Notes: generated from the letters alone by a model not told the origin. A stretch of DNA of 32,106 nucleotides from Gnetum montanum (GCA_015680685.1 MNCI01004594.1:180346-212451); one strand, 5' to 3'; positions 1 to 11,107 are shown, numbered from the stretch's first letter. Made by a program: numbers and translations.

Positions 1-37
1 AATTTCCAAGTGTTTACCATGGAGAGAAACAAGTTGC

Positions 38-147
38 AGTTGACACGTGTTCCATTTAGTTGACAAGTGGCCATTGTGGAGATAAAGAGGTTGTAGTTGA
101 CAAGTGGCCTTTGTGGTGGTTATAACCACCATTTCAATTGACAAGTG
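38..147. repeat. short direct repeats with an 18-bp palindrome
   Basis: A motif close to AGTTGACAAGTGG occurs at 38, 58, 95 and 136, spaced roughly 20 to 41 bp apart. The copies at 58 and 95 share a longer stretch including the following GCC(A/T)TTGTGG. Between the last two copies lies a perfect 18-bp palindrome (TGGTGGTTATAACCACCA, 114-131). The function is unknown. It could be the edge of another LTR or a promoter-like cluster. No gene is visible immediately downstream on either strand. Confidence 0.6.
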
Positions 148-501
148 TTCAATTCACATAGGACTTTGAACAATTGTTGCATAAATTCCCTTTTTAAATC
201 AATATTATATTTTATTGTTATTTATATCATAGTAGTAGAGATAATAAACATGGATTTGATGCATGGGTTGATATATAAATATATGTATGCGTATACAACC
301 GAATGCATAAGTGGAGTTGTACTTTCACATTTTAATTTGTGGCACCCTGAATGTAATCCCAGTTTTATCAAGGCCGATTCCATCTTCATCTTCTCTGCAC
401 TTTATTATTATTTATTTATTTCTAAACCCACGTACTGGTAAATTGGTGGTCGGATAATAAGTAACGGTTGCAAGAATGACAGGAATAATCAGCTGGTTCG
501 T

Positions 502-834
502 TTACTCCTCTACGCGAAACCCGTAGAAACAGACACATATGTGAATTGCCACTATGAGAGGAGGTTCTGCCACAGCCGATGGTTTCAGTGGAGGGTTTCG
601 GAGTTGCTGGGAATGTGAGGGCTGTGACATGTAAATCCTTTTATTTTTGCATTCATAGGTCCAGTGGCTATATTGGAAACATTTTTTGCATTGTTGATCG
701 GCACCTTGAACCCCAGAATCGATCACGATCTGCCACAGCTGCTCACTGCAATGGAGGTGCCTCTTCACGTCCAAATACGCAGCCCGATTGGCCAATACTT
801 GAACCAAATTCACTGTGCCACATTTTATTTTCAA
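502..834 (-). CDS. ZCCHC10-like CCHC zinc-knuckle protein fragment
   Basis: This is an open frame of 110 codons. Residues around 46-85 resemble the plant and animal ZCCHC10-type zinc-knuckle family. They read QCKKCFQ..HWTYEC (C-x2-C-x4-H-x4-C, all four zinc ligands kept), followed by KNKR-Y and a PS--QQL-NP tail, which is the family signature after the knuckle. The family is thought to bind RNA or act in nuclear RNA processing; that is family knowledge and not visible here. The first 40 residues are not recognised, and the Ser/acid-rich C-terminal tail of plant members is absent, so this may be one exon, a truncated copy or a young pseudogene. The Gly usual before the His of the knuckle is Ser. 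A telo-box lies about 50 bp upstream at 881-889. The start at 834 is simply the first ATG. I am confident of the domain but not that a complete gene is present. Confidence 0.55.
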   Translation of the reverse strand: MKIKCGTVNLVQVLANRAAYLDVKRHLHCSEQLWQIVIDSGVQGADQQCKKCFQYSHWTYECKNKRIYMSQPSHSQQLRNPPLKPSAVAEPPLIVAIHICVCFYGFRVEE

Positions 835-880
835 AAAACAAACACTAGTAAAGCAGCCTGTAATGAGAAAAACTACGCTG

Positions 881-889
881 AAACCCTAA
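881..889 (-). promoter_or_regulatory. telo-box (AAACCCTAA)
   Basis: AAACCCTAA followed by ACC matches the plant telo-box, an element often found in promoters or 5' leaders of housekeeping and translation-related genes. It lies about 47 bp upstream of the ATG of the minus-strand zinc-knuckle frame. A 9-mer can occur by chance, so its role is inferred. Confidence 0.3.
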
Positions 890-1504
890 ACCTAGGAGGG
901 GAAAACTTGTACAGCTTGCCACATAGCGAGAAAATGACAAGGCCGACCTCAGTATTGCAACTTTTTCAACAGTCCGTTTGGGTGCTTTGAGAAAGTCACT
1001 TGCTGCTGCCACTATTAAAAGTCACTTCCGCTGCTGTGCCCTTAATGAAACTCATGGGCATTACTGAAAAACTTCGTACCTTCTTAGCATCCCTGTTGTT
1101 TTGTGTTTGTCTGGTGGCGGTTTTGTGTAGGATTTCGGTGCACCTTGGGATCACCTACAACTTTTTGCACTTGCTTTGAATTAGCATTTCGAGCAACGTC
1201 AATGGTGGCGGTGTAGAGCAACGGCTGCAGTGGTGTTTGTTGGCTTGGCCGTGACCTTGTGGTGGCCATATATTTTCCATAATAAATTACAGAAACAACA
1301 TGATGTCCAATTATGTACAGGACAACGGCTTGGTTTTATGGGTCCGTCAGAAAAATTAGATTTTTACGATATAGTAAAAACCCAATTCTAACAACTTATT
1401 CTTTTATCAGTCTTTATCCAAATGAAATATTGGCAATGTTAGTTATATGATTAGCTTCAGAACCTCACAAAGCCTGTTCCATTAAATGGCCAAAATGTGC
1501 CAAC
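890..1504. other. unassigned DNA upstream of element 1
   Basis: No recognisable gene is present. A 61-codon minus-strand frame at 1084-1269 is GC-richer than its surroundings but resembles nothing I know. A short direct repeat (AAAGTCACTT followed by GCTGCTG-type sequence) lies at about 985-1040. Confidence 0.4.
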
Positions 1505-2364
1505 AGTAGCCACTATTTTGGACTATACATCATCTATCGTTGCATGATTTGTTCAACAACAAATCGTAAATAGGTTTGGCGTGCCTCGTGCACTTATTTC
1601 TGACAATGGTACACACTTTACAAGTTTGATTTTTCAAAAGTTAATGCAACACTTAGGAGTTGAGCATAAAATGACTACACCAGATCATCGTCAAGTGAAT
1701 GGTCAAGCCGAGGTCACTAGTAGGAAGATCAAAAAAATATTGATAAGAACCATTAGCAAGTATACGTGAGACTAGAGCACCAAACTGAACGATGCTCTCT
1801 GGGCATATCGCTCCACATGGAAACTCCCTATAGGCTACTCTTCCTATGAGTTAGTGTATAATAAACTTTCAACACTTCCTATTCAAGTGAAGCATCCTAC
1901 ACTATCCACAACATGTGACCTTAACCTTGACCTCAATCTAGCATAAAAAGAATGGCTAATGAACCTTAACTTGCTAGATAAAAATTGATTAGTTGCCCTG
2001 TCATCTAATGAACTACACAAGGCCTTTAACAAACAACGTCATAACCTAAGGATTAGAAAGGTCAAATACCAACCAAGAGATAAGGTTTTTTATTGGAATC
2101 CCACACATGTACCCCAACGAACTAAATTTCAAATGTTGTGGGAAGGACCTTATATCATTCATGAAACTTTTCCTTCAAGGGCCATGATGATCCACAAACC
2201 TAAAAGCCCAACTAAGAAGTTATTGGTCAACATCCAACAAACTAAACCCTTCCATGAGCCTAAAACAACTAGTACTAATACTATCTCTATTGGTGGACAA
2301 CCTTGCTCATTATTTCAAATCTGCTCCTTCCAACTCAGTCTTGGGGAAGATGGCCACCAATGCT
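1505..2364 (+). pseudogene. Ty3/gypsy integrase, C-terminal two thirds (broken)
   Basis: Integrase joins retrotransposon cDNA ends to chromosomal DNA. Two residues of the D,D-35-E triad are visible: Asp in SDNGTHF at 1602-1604 and Glu in GQAEV at 1710-1712, 35 residues apart. The first catalytic Asp and the HHCC zinc domain are lost with the 5' end. After the core follow DALWAYRSTWKLPIGYS and ELVYNKL, typical of plant Athila/Tat-type integrases. A C-terminal part with QPRDKVFYWNPTHVP and LWEGPYIIHE corresponds to the GPY/F module. In-frame stops and frame changes occur at about 1768 and 1944, and the frame closes near 2364. It matches the integrase of element 3 (minus strand, 24131-25310). 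It is not functional. Confidence 0.85.
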
Positions 2365-3962
2365 AACCATTCTAAGCTCTCAGTTCCTTTACTTTTACAC
2401 ATTTTTTCATTTTTACTTATTTTTGTTTTACATCATTATTAACATTTTTACTATTTCTTTATTTGATTTATTCTTATTCATCACATAATAAGTGCTCACA
2501 ATGATGAGTTATTTTATAATAAGTATTGATTGCTAATGTTTGGGTTTTACCTTTAACTTTCAGTGTTGATGCTAAGATATGGTTTCTTTTGATAAAATAG
2601 GTAATGAGTCCATGTCACCCAATTATCCACGAAACTCTATGGTCTCCCTTGTTTTGGAAATGTACTATCCCTTTTCTACGAAAACTTATTAATGAATTGG
2701 TGCCTTAGTACTCTTCGAACCAAGGAAAGATTCAAATGGATGGAAAAGGGTGTGACCTTAAGGGGATTCGATGCATTTGTGCTGGCTATTCTCTTGGGTA
2801 CTTGGATTTTTTTCATAGGTTTTTTTCCATCCTGCTCTTGACCAAATATTAGGGAGTTGACTAAATCAAATAAGTCTTTGCATGGTGTGGTTCTCACATT
2901 CAAAAAAAAAAAATAAGTGAGAATTCAAAGCACACCCCTTAGACATAATAAAGAAACATGGGCTACAAGCACTAGTTATGGCATTGGAAAGACATGTTAC
3001 CCATTCCTAAAGGTTCCCTCTAACTAAAATCCTTTCTCACTTTCTACTTCTTCTCTTGTTGGGATGGTGGTGGCTCTATGGACCCATCCTTGTTACCTTG
3101 GGAGGATGGGTTAGTCAAGTGTGGTGATGCGAGGTCACTGGATTTGGATAGTTGAATCTAGATTTGGATAGAATTTTATTAAGTCACCTTAACCACATAT
3201 TACACATGAGACTTTACACAACCTAAATTTTTGGGATTCCATTCCATTATCTCCTCTCTTTCCATATTTCTTTCCACATTCCACCTCATTGCCAGTTTTA
3301 TGATGATTCTATATCTTGGTTGACACATTGTTAGTCTTCGATAATACAGTTGTGGGTAAGTTTTTAACCATTATTTCCATGTCATTCCAAGAGCCTATAG
3401 ACTCTTTGGTTTGTAGGGATTTTAGGGCATTCAGGGCATGAGCCTACTTTGGGGAGGACCCATTGGCATTTCTTTTTGGTGCAATTGTTAAGCTATTTCT
3501 CTTCAAAATTTCTTGCATTCAACTATTTCTCATTCACCCCATCAATGACATCCATTTTTTGCTTTTGTTTTACTGGCTTCACCATTGTTGTTTCTCATAT
3601 CCTTCTTGTTCTGTATAATTTTTCCACCCTATTACTATCAGAGGTTTGCTCTTAGTTATGGGGGCCTTCTCATAAATTTTTCCATTCCATAATTATCTTA
3701 TCCCTACACCTTGGGTAGTTATCAGTCATAAACCTCTCACCCAATATCTACCATACCCACAACCTAGCCAATGTGCTTTATATTGAGGCAAGGTATCAAC
3801 TTCATTAGGTATTATCTACGCTTACCAATCCGTGAGTGTGTTGTGTGTGTAGATGGCGATTACATGAACAATGTATTGGGATAAGAGGGAGTGCTCAGGA
3901 TGGACTAGAGCTAGAGCATTTACGCAAGGAACAAGTTTTGAAATCGATAGCAACAGACCTCA

Positions 3963-3999
<37 letters not shown>

Positions 4000-4213
4000 A
4001 GCTATCGAATGAGGGCTTGGATGTCATATATGTACAGTGTTCACCGCAATGGGCATGAACACCAATGTTGTAATATATTTGTTGATTTGTTCCCCAGGCA
4101 CTCTGAGTCTATCATCCCATGTCATCATTAGTTGTCATTTAGTCAATAATCTCATACCTTCCCAATATTATGTAAGGAACTCAAGGATGAGTTTTCATTC
4201 AGTCGTGGGGGTA
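2365..4213 (+). other. element 1 region between integrase and 3' LTR
   Basis: This long AT-rich internal stretch has no intact frame. It aligns over its length with 19501-21482 of element 2 and, in reverse complement, with 22470-24130 plus 14777-15094 of element 3. An env-like gene can occupy this position in Athila-type elements, but I cannot recognise one; the open frames at 2303-2488 and 3449-3655 are not conserved between copies. A purine-rich GTGGGGG (about 4206-4211) just before the LTR is the likely plus-strand primer site. Confidence 0.7.
3966..3998 (+). repeat. (TC)n microsatellite
   Basis: About 16 TC units lie inside the 3' non-coding region of element 1. Pyrimidine-rich CTTTCTCTTTCTC tracts occupy the same place in element 2 (about 21268-21288) and, reversed, in element 3 (about 15016-15036), so the tract is ancestral to the family and expanded in this copy. 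Confidence 0.95.
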
Positions 4214-5058
4214 TGATGAGCTGTGATATCGAGGTCATGATATCACATCTGCGATATCAGGTACGTGATATTGGATCCTACCATGTGATATCATACATTT
4301 GATATTAGGACTCATCTCGTTTCCTATAAATAAGAGGTGAGCACACTTGGTTTGGCACTTAGTTCTTAGTCCCTTACCCAAACTCTTGTAGTTTCTCCCT
4401 CTCAGAGTTGGAATTATTTCTGAGTGCCCACAATAGGAGTCATAAAGCAAATGAATCTTTATTCAAGCATTGTGTACCTGAGCACACCTTGTGTTCGGAA
4501 ATAAAGATAAACTTTATGATAAACCTTGAAGCATTCAGAATAGCTTATCTCTCATCCTTAATGCTTTTTATAGTTCTTTAATGCTTTCATTAGTTAATTA
4601 ATGTTTCTTTTATTGATTCATTAATTTTCACAAGCACACTTAGTACGACCACTTCAAGCATGCATTGAACACTTAGTAACCTAGTAATGATTAGCATTTG
4701 GTAATTCCAATGGTGTTGCATTGGTTCAGGATGTGTATGGAAAGTGAGAACGGATGCTGGTGTTAGGACTTGTTAGGATCTAGCTATTTAGTTAATTTAA
4801 ATTAGTTATTCAATTAATTCACTTCTTTTCTCTTTAGCACCAGAACATAAAACATTAAAAAAAAGCATAAAAATCATATACCTCAAGTTTACTTAACCAT
4901 ACAATTGTGCCATACGAGTAAGCTTGGGAAGACAACGATTGCCTAATCCACCCTTATTCTATGAAGGTGCATAAGCACTTAGTCCTTGGAGTTCGATCAG
5001 ATCATGCATAATGCTTGTATTCGTATGGTTGAGCGTAGGGGTAGCTCACCACTCATCA
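4214..5058 (+). repeat. 3' LTR of element 1
   Basis: This 845-bp LTR has short inverted ends TGATGAG...CTCATCA. U3 begins with four GATATC and two GATATT palindromes (about 4225-4313). A TATA box, TATAAATAAGAGG, follows at 4325, and AATAAAG lies at 4500-4506. The end (GGGGTAGCTCACCACTCATCA) matches the ends of the other LTRs in the window. No tRNA-Asp primer site follows at 5059, so this is the 3' copy. It lacks the 76-bp imperfect repeat found in the LTRs of element 2. Confidence 0.85.
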
Positions 5059-6382
5059 ATTGTTATCTTGTAAAAGTTTTCCTTTAGTTTTACTGGTATT
5101 CTTTCATCACATAATGCTTGACTAGGCTATCTATATTTTGATCATCATGTCTCAATCCTTTTTTTATATCTTTATCAATTTCATCATTTGATTAGAGCAT
5201 TGATCCTAGATAATAGAAGTCTTTTTAGTGATGGACTTTTTAGCTTTGAAAATTCACTTTTATTTCACCACTATGTATGATGTTATTGAAATTACATTCT
5301 ATATTTTTTGTCTTACTTTTACTAATTTTTAAAAGGATCAATGTTAATTTTAGGAAAAATATATATCCAACAAGTAAATAAAACTAAGGGCTAATGAGTA
5401 AAAAGCTTGTAGGAAAATAGTTATGTGTTAGCCTAGTCGTAAGATATTTGATTTGGAAGCTCTAAGTTATGGGTTCAATTTTGGTGGGTGACACTAAGTT
5501 ATAATGTTTTATTTGACTACATGTTTTTGAGTGCACCTATAATTCAATTATTTTAAGTTTCAACACTCTTTCAAAAATTTAATTGTTTTCATGATTTATT
5601 TTTACATAAATGATGATGTGAAAAGATGTAGGAACAAAAATGAAAAGTGCAATAGCAATAAGTGCGAGAATATTAACTTCCATAATATTATTAATTCAAT
5701 GAACTTTTTAAGTAAACTTGTCTAAGATTGATGTCTTAGCACTAATTTATGGTTAATGCAAAAATTTCATTTATATAAAAGATCAAATCTTTGATATTAA
5801 AAACACCATATTATACCAAAAATGGTTGTTTGTTCTAGTATATTCTAGAGTTCAATAAATATGAAGAAAGAAGACAAAGGGATAATTTTTCATGTCTAAG
5901 CTTGTTTACTATTGAAAAGAAGGATACTTTTTCTAACAATATATCAAAAATATATGCTTTGATATGAGAAGTTATATGGCATTCCAAGTATCATAAATTA
6001 GTTTAATGAGAAAAAAGTGAGTAAACACATTACATGTAATAGTACCTTTTTATTCTTTTTCTTTTGTAAAAAGCATGTGTAAAAGGGAATGCTTTTTATG
6101 TATGTTATCTAGAACCTTATTTCAAAATAATACACTACCTTAAACATTACCAAGACTCACTAGTAAATAGCCTAAATATAAAAAATGTGTCCATTGATCT
6201 TCTAAACCCTTGTTGCTTGTTTATGAGAAAAGCAAAAAATTCATTTTCATTTTGGATTAACAAAATAACAATTATGTCAATATGTTCATATTGCTTAAAA
6301 AGTTTAGGGATCAACAAGTCAAGTTCTTTTACCATTACTCAAAATGCTTTTAGATAACATTCTTTATTAGTTCAACTTGGCT
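5059..6382. other. AT-rich DNA between element 1 and the plastid insert
   Basis: No gene is recognised. The stretch is AT-rich and lacks any frame resembling a protein. It might contain decayed plastid spacer upstream of psaA (ycf3 would be expected there in most plastids), but I could not see ycf3 sequence. The only structured item is a tRNA/SINE-like patch near 5429-5480. Confidence 0.5.
5421..5500 (+). repeat. tRNA-like / SINE-head candidate
   Basis: TAGCCTAGTCG at 5429-5439 fits the pol III box A consensus (TRGYNNARNNG). GGTTCAATT at 5472-5480 resembles a decayed box B, about 32 bp downstream, which is a normal spacing. The stretch does not fold convincingly as a tRNA, so a degraded tRNA-derived SINE head is the best guess. 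No poly(A) or target duplication was identified. Confidence 0.35.
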
Positions 6383-8838
6383 ATTAATATCCCTAGAGCT
6401 AGACAATTAGTTAATCATAGACATATTTTGGTGAATGATCATATAAGAACTTCATTTGAAAAATAGGCTAATCTAAGACATTTTTCAAAAAACACTATTA
6501 AAAGGTGATCTAGAAACCACCACTTGGATTTGGAACTTACATGAAATTGCTCACAATTTTGATAGCCATATGGAGGGTTTGGAAGAAATTTGTCATAAAT
6601 TTTTCAGTGCTCAATTTGGTTAATGAGCCATTATTTTGACTTGGCTCAATGGGATGTATTTTAACAAGGGCTATTTCTCCAACTATAAAGCATGGCTTAT
6701 CAATTGTATTCACATAAAACCTAGTGCTCAAGTAGTTTGGCCTATAGTAGATCCAAAAATATTCAATAGAGATGTTGGCAGAGGTTTTTAGGGAATACAA
6801 ATTACATCTAGGTTTTTACTTGTTTGGAGAGTAGCTAAGATAACTATTGAATTGTAACTTTATTGCATTTCAATCGGTGCATTGATCTTAATGGCATTAA
6901 CGTTGTTTGTTAGTGGGTCCAAAATTAGTTTGGTTCCAAAAAGTGGAATCCATGTTAAACCACCATTTAGTAATATTATTAGGGCTTGGTTTTCTATCTT
7001 GGATAGGAAATCAAATTCATGTTTCTTTTTCAATTAACCAACTACTAGATATTGGGATAGACCTAAAATAGGTATCACTTCCTCATGAGTTTATTTTGAA
7101 TCAAGATCTTTTAAATCAACTTTATCCTAGTTTTTCTAAGGGATTGATTCCTTCTTTTTTTTTACAATTGATTGATCAAAATATTCTAAAATTTTAACTT
7201 TTTAGGAATCACTAAATTCAATAATGGGGTTGTTATTGACTAATTTTGTGCATCGTCATTTAGCTAGTACAATTATTTTTATAATAGCCAATCATATGGA
7301 TAGAACTAATTAGGGTATTGGTCATAGCCTCAAAATATTTTAGAAGTGCATAAAGATCCTTTTATAGGGGAGGATCATAAAGATATTTATGTAATTTTAA
7401 CTACCTCATGACATGCTTAATTAGCAATTAACTTGGTTCTTTTAGGTTCTTTAACTATTATTGTACCCCACCATATGTATTTTTTACTCCCTTATCCATA
7501 TTTATTTATTAACTATGGTACCCAACTTTCTCTAATCACCCATCACTTATGGATTGGTGGATTCATAATTTTTGACCTCACTACACATGTAACCATTTTT
7601 GTAGTAAGAGACTATGACTCAAAAACTTCATATAACAGTTTACTTGATCATGTTCTTTGACACTGTGATCTAGCTATATCATGCTTGAACTAGATATGTA
7701 TATTCCTAGGCTTTTATAGTTTTATTTTGTATATTCATAATGATACTATGAGTGCTTTATTATGCTCTCAAGACATGGTTTCTAACACTACTATATAATT
7801 ACAACCTATTTTTGTTCAATGGATAAAAACATTCATGTTATATCACCTAATTAATGGCTCCTACTACAATAGTAAGCACTAGTTTAACTTGGGATAATGA
7901 TGATCTTGTAATAGTATGCATCAAAGTTGCTTTGTTACCTATCCGGTTGGGAATAATAGATTTCTTGATTCATCATTTTCATGCATTTAATATTCATGTA
8001 ATTTTATTAATCCTACTCAAAGATGTTTTATTTACACATAGTTTCTATTTAATACTTGATAAAGCAAATCTCATATTTTAATTTCATTGTGATAGTCTCA
8101 AAAGAGGAGGATGTATCAATTATCTACTTGGAATTATGTTTTCTTAGGGTTATTTTGGATGTACATTTCCATTTCTATAGTCATTGTTCATTTTAGTTGG
8201 AAAATGTAGTTGGATGTTTGGGATACTATAAATGATCAAGGAGTGATAACTTATATCACATGGGAAAAATTTTCTCAAAGTTTTGTTACTATTAATATAT
8301 GGCTCTATGAATTTCTTTGGACGTAGGCATTTCATGTAATATAATCATATGGTTTTTCATTATCCACATATGGTCTTCTCTTTTTGGGTGCACATTTTGT
8401 TTAGGCTTCTAGTTTAACGTTTTTATTTAGCGATTGTAGATATTGACAAGAACTCATAGAATTAATTGTTTGGGATTATAACAAACTAAAATTTGCTCGT
8501 ACTATCCTTTTGAGAGCCTTGAGTATCGTATAAGGATGTGTTATAGGGGCCTTTCATGTAATATAATCATATGGGTTTCCATTATCCACATATGGTCTTC
8601 TCTTTTTGGGTGCACATTTTGTTTGGGCATCTAGTTTAATGTTTTTATTTAGTGGTTGTAGATATTGACAAGAACTCATAGAATTAATTGTTTGGGGTCA
8701 TACCAAACTAAAAGTTGCTCCTACTATCCATCTGAGAGCTTGAGCATTGTATAAGGATTTGCTATAGGGGTGGCTCATTACCTTCTAGAAGGAATCATCA
8801 CAACTTGGGCATTCTTCTTAGATATTACATTAGAATAA
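6383..8838 (+). pseudogene. psaA: photosystem I P700 apoprotein A1 pseudogene
   Basis: In plastids psaA encodes one of the two large chlorophyll-binding core subunits of photosystem I. Recognisable blocks run in order: KTSFE near the N-terminus (about 6450), TTTWIWNLH (about 6518), SAQFG (about 6608), [18 protein letters not shown] (about 6720), [21 protein letters not shown] (about 7470-7530), [38 protein letters not shown] (about 7880) and the C-terminal [20 protein letters not shown]. Many codons for Trp and Gln have become stops. The gene ends at TAA 8836-8838, 20 bp before the psaB start, as in plastids. It is longer than it should be because of a 0.22-kb tandem duplication near the 3' end (8331-8770). 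It cannot make a protein. Confidence 0.95.
8331..8770 (+). repeat. tandem duplication inside psaA pseudogene
   Basis: Copy 1 spans about 8331-8549 and copy 2 about 8553-8770, both starting TTCATGTAATATAATC. By eye they differ at about 18 positions plus one single-base indel. Both carry the same inherited damage (for example a stop where psaA has Gln, and FH for the plastid SQ), so duplication followed some decay. Copy 2 is the closer match to intact psaA (it keeps FVWASSLMF). Confidence 0.93.
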
Positions 8839-8858
8839 TGGTGAATATAAAAAAGATT

Positions 8859-11014
8859 ATGGAATTAAGATTTTTGAAGTTCAACAAAGGTTTTATGTAG
8901 GACTTGACTACTTGTCATATTTGGTTTGGTATTGCAACAACACATGATTTTTAAATTCATAATGATATTACTAATGAATGATTATCTTAACAAATATTTA
9001 CTTCTCACATTGGTCAGTTAGCAATAATATTTCTATGGACTTCTAGAAATTTGTTTCATGTGGCTTGGTAATGTAATTTTAAAAGTTGGGTAAATGGTCC
9101 TTTACATATAAGACCTATTTCTCATGCTATTTGGGATCTACGTTTTGGTCAACTAGCTATAGAAGCTTTTACCCAAGGATGTGCTTCTAGTCTAATAACT
9201 ATTACTTATTTCAATGTTTCTCAATGGTGGTATATAATTAGTTTATGTACTAATGAACATCTTTATATCATAGCTCATTTTCTAATGTTTATTTTTACCT
9301 TATTTTTAATAGTAGGTAGATTACATCTATAGCCAAAGAGGAAACCAAGTGTTTCATGATTCAAAAATGTTGAATCACATCTAAATAATCCATGTAGCTA
9401 CTTTAGATTCTAGAAGGATACATGTGAGATGGTCTAATTTCTTGAATGTTTTACCTTGTTCTTAAGGTTTATGATCCCTTTTCAAAGGTCAATGGATTTT
9501 GTATTCTTAAAATTCTAATTCTAGTAGTTATTTATTTGGTACTTTTAAGGGGGTTGAAATTGCTATTCTAACTCTTCTTTGTAGATTTCATTCACAAACT
9601 CAAAGCTTATGGCTAATTGATATAGCTTATCATCATTTAGTTATTGGATTAATCTTTTTGATTACCAGTAATATGTATAGAACTCATTTTGAGATCATAC
9701 ATAGTATAAGAGATATTTTAGAGGTCCATACGTCTCCAAGAGGCTTCTTGGCCTATGGACATAAGAGTTTTTATAATATAATAAATAATTCTTTTCACTT
9801 TCACTTAGATCTTAATTTAGGTTATTTAGGGATGGTTACTTCTTTAGTAGCTCAACACATGTATTCTTTACCTATCTACACATTCATAGACCAAGACTTC
9901 AACACCCAGGCTACATTATATACTCATCCTCAATAGATTATAATGATAGGCATGTTTACTCATGGAGCCATTTTTTTATTAGGAACTATAATCTAGAGTA
10001 AAATAAGGATAATGTTAGAGCACAAGGAAGCTATAATATCTCATATAAGTTGGGCTAGTTTCTTTCTTAGTTTACATACTTTAGGATTCTATGATCATAA
10101 TAATGTTATGTTAGGTTTTGGTAATTTAGAAAAAAATATTAATTGAACTCATATTTGCTTAGTGGATACAATTCATGTACAAAAAATCTATCTATAAATT
10201 TCATGTACTCCTAATTTCAACAAAATATTTATCTTTTGTTGCTAGCAAAATTTTGTAGCTATCAAGTTGGTTAGAAGTTGTTAACAATAATACGAATTCA
10301 CTATTCTTGATGATTGGTCTTAGACACTTTTTGGTTCATCATGCTATTACATTAGATTTGCATATGACTACATTAATTTTACTCAAAGGTGCTTTATGCA
10401 CATGCGGTTCTAAACTAATGCTCAATAAAAAATATTTTGGTTATAGTTTTTCTTATGATGGCCTTGGTCAATGTAGTACTTATGATATTTTGACTTGGGA
10501 TGCCTTTTATTTAGCTATTTTTTGGATGTTGAATATGATTGGATTGGTTACATTTTCTATCATTGGAAACATATTGCTATATGATGGGTAATGCAACATA
10601 ATTTAATGAATCTTCCATGTATTTAATGGATTAGTTATGAGATTATCTCAAGTTAAATTTTTCCCAACTTATTAATGGATACAATCCTTTTGGTATAAAT
10701 TCTTTATTCATTTGGGCTTGGACCAAAATTCTTTATTCATTTGGGCTTGGATGTTTTTATTTAGATATCTTGTTTAGGCCATTGGATTTATGTTTCTTAT
10801 CTCTTGGCATGGATATTGATAGAAGCTTATTGAAACTCTTATATGTGCTCACGAATGAATACCTTTGGCTAATTTACTTTAGTAGAAATACAAACCGATA
10901 GCTCTTTCTATCATCCAAGCATGATTAGTTGGATTAGTTCACTTTTTCTTGGATTATATTTTCACTTATGTAGCTTTCTTAATTGCTTTTTCAACATTAG
11001 GTAAGTTTGGCTAA
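8859..11014 (+). pseudogene. psaB: photosystem I P700 apoprotein A2 pseudogene
   Basis: The ATG at 8859 starts MELRFLKFNKGF, close to the psaB N-terminus. Conserved blocks follow in order: [45 protein letters not shown] (about 9095), QWWY, PKRKPSVS (about 9330), [18 protein letters not shown] (about 9597), [18 protein letters not shown] (about 9760), [29 protein letters not shown] (about 10018), [12 protein letters not shown] (about 10325), [26 protein letters not shown], and the C-terminal STLGKFG followed by TAA at 11012-11014. Its 2156 bp is slightly shorter than usual. Several stops and frameshifts break it. It sits 20 bp after psaA, matching the plastid operon. Confidence 0.95.
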
Positions 11015-11107
11015 CTACTCTTTTTGATTACCCTTAGAAAAGAGAAGAAAAATTCAAAAGAATCAATTCATCTAAAATAAGATTGAAATATAGTTTATTT
11101 TCATTGT

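Larger units (their letters stand above)
1505..5058 (+). mobile_element. element 1: 5'-truncated Ty3/gypsy LTR retrotransposon
   Basis: This is the 3' part of a Ty3/gypsy element: an integrase remnant (1505-2364), a 1.85-kb non-coding region (2365-4213) and a 3' LTR (4214-5058). Sequence upstream of about 1505 no longer resembles the reverse transcriptase/RNase H part seen in element 3, so gag to RNase H and the 5' LTR are missing. Its integrase tail, 3' region and LTR are homologous to elements 2 and 3 in this window, which makes them one family. The exact 5' breakpoint is uncertain by some tens of bases. Confidence 0.85.

Noticed and set aside
970-1040. CAGTCCGTTTGGG as a hAT-type MITE end
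   Set aside because: No matching inverted end or 8-bp target duplication found nearby.
1084-1269. 61-codon minus-strand frame, GC-richer than its surroundings
   Set aside because: No recognisable family, no conserved neighbour; too short to support.
3449-3655. Hydrophobic 68-codon frame as a possible env-like protein
   Set aside because: Frame not conserved at the matching places of elements 2 and 3; the composition follows from T-rich DNA.
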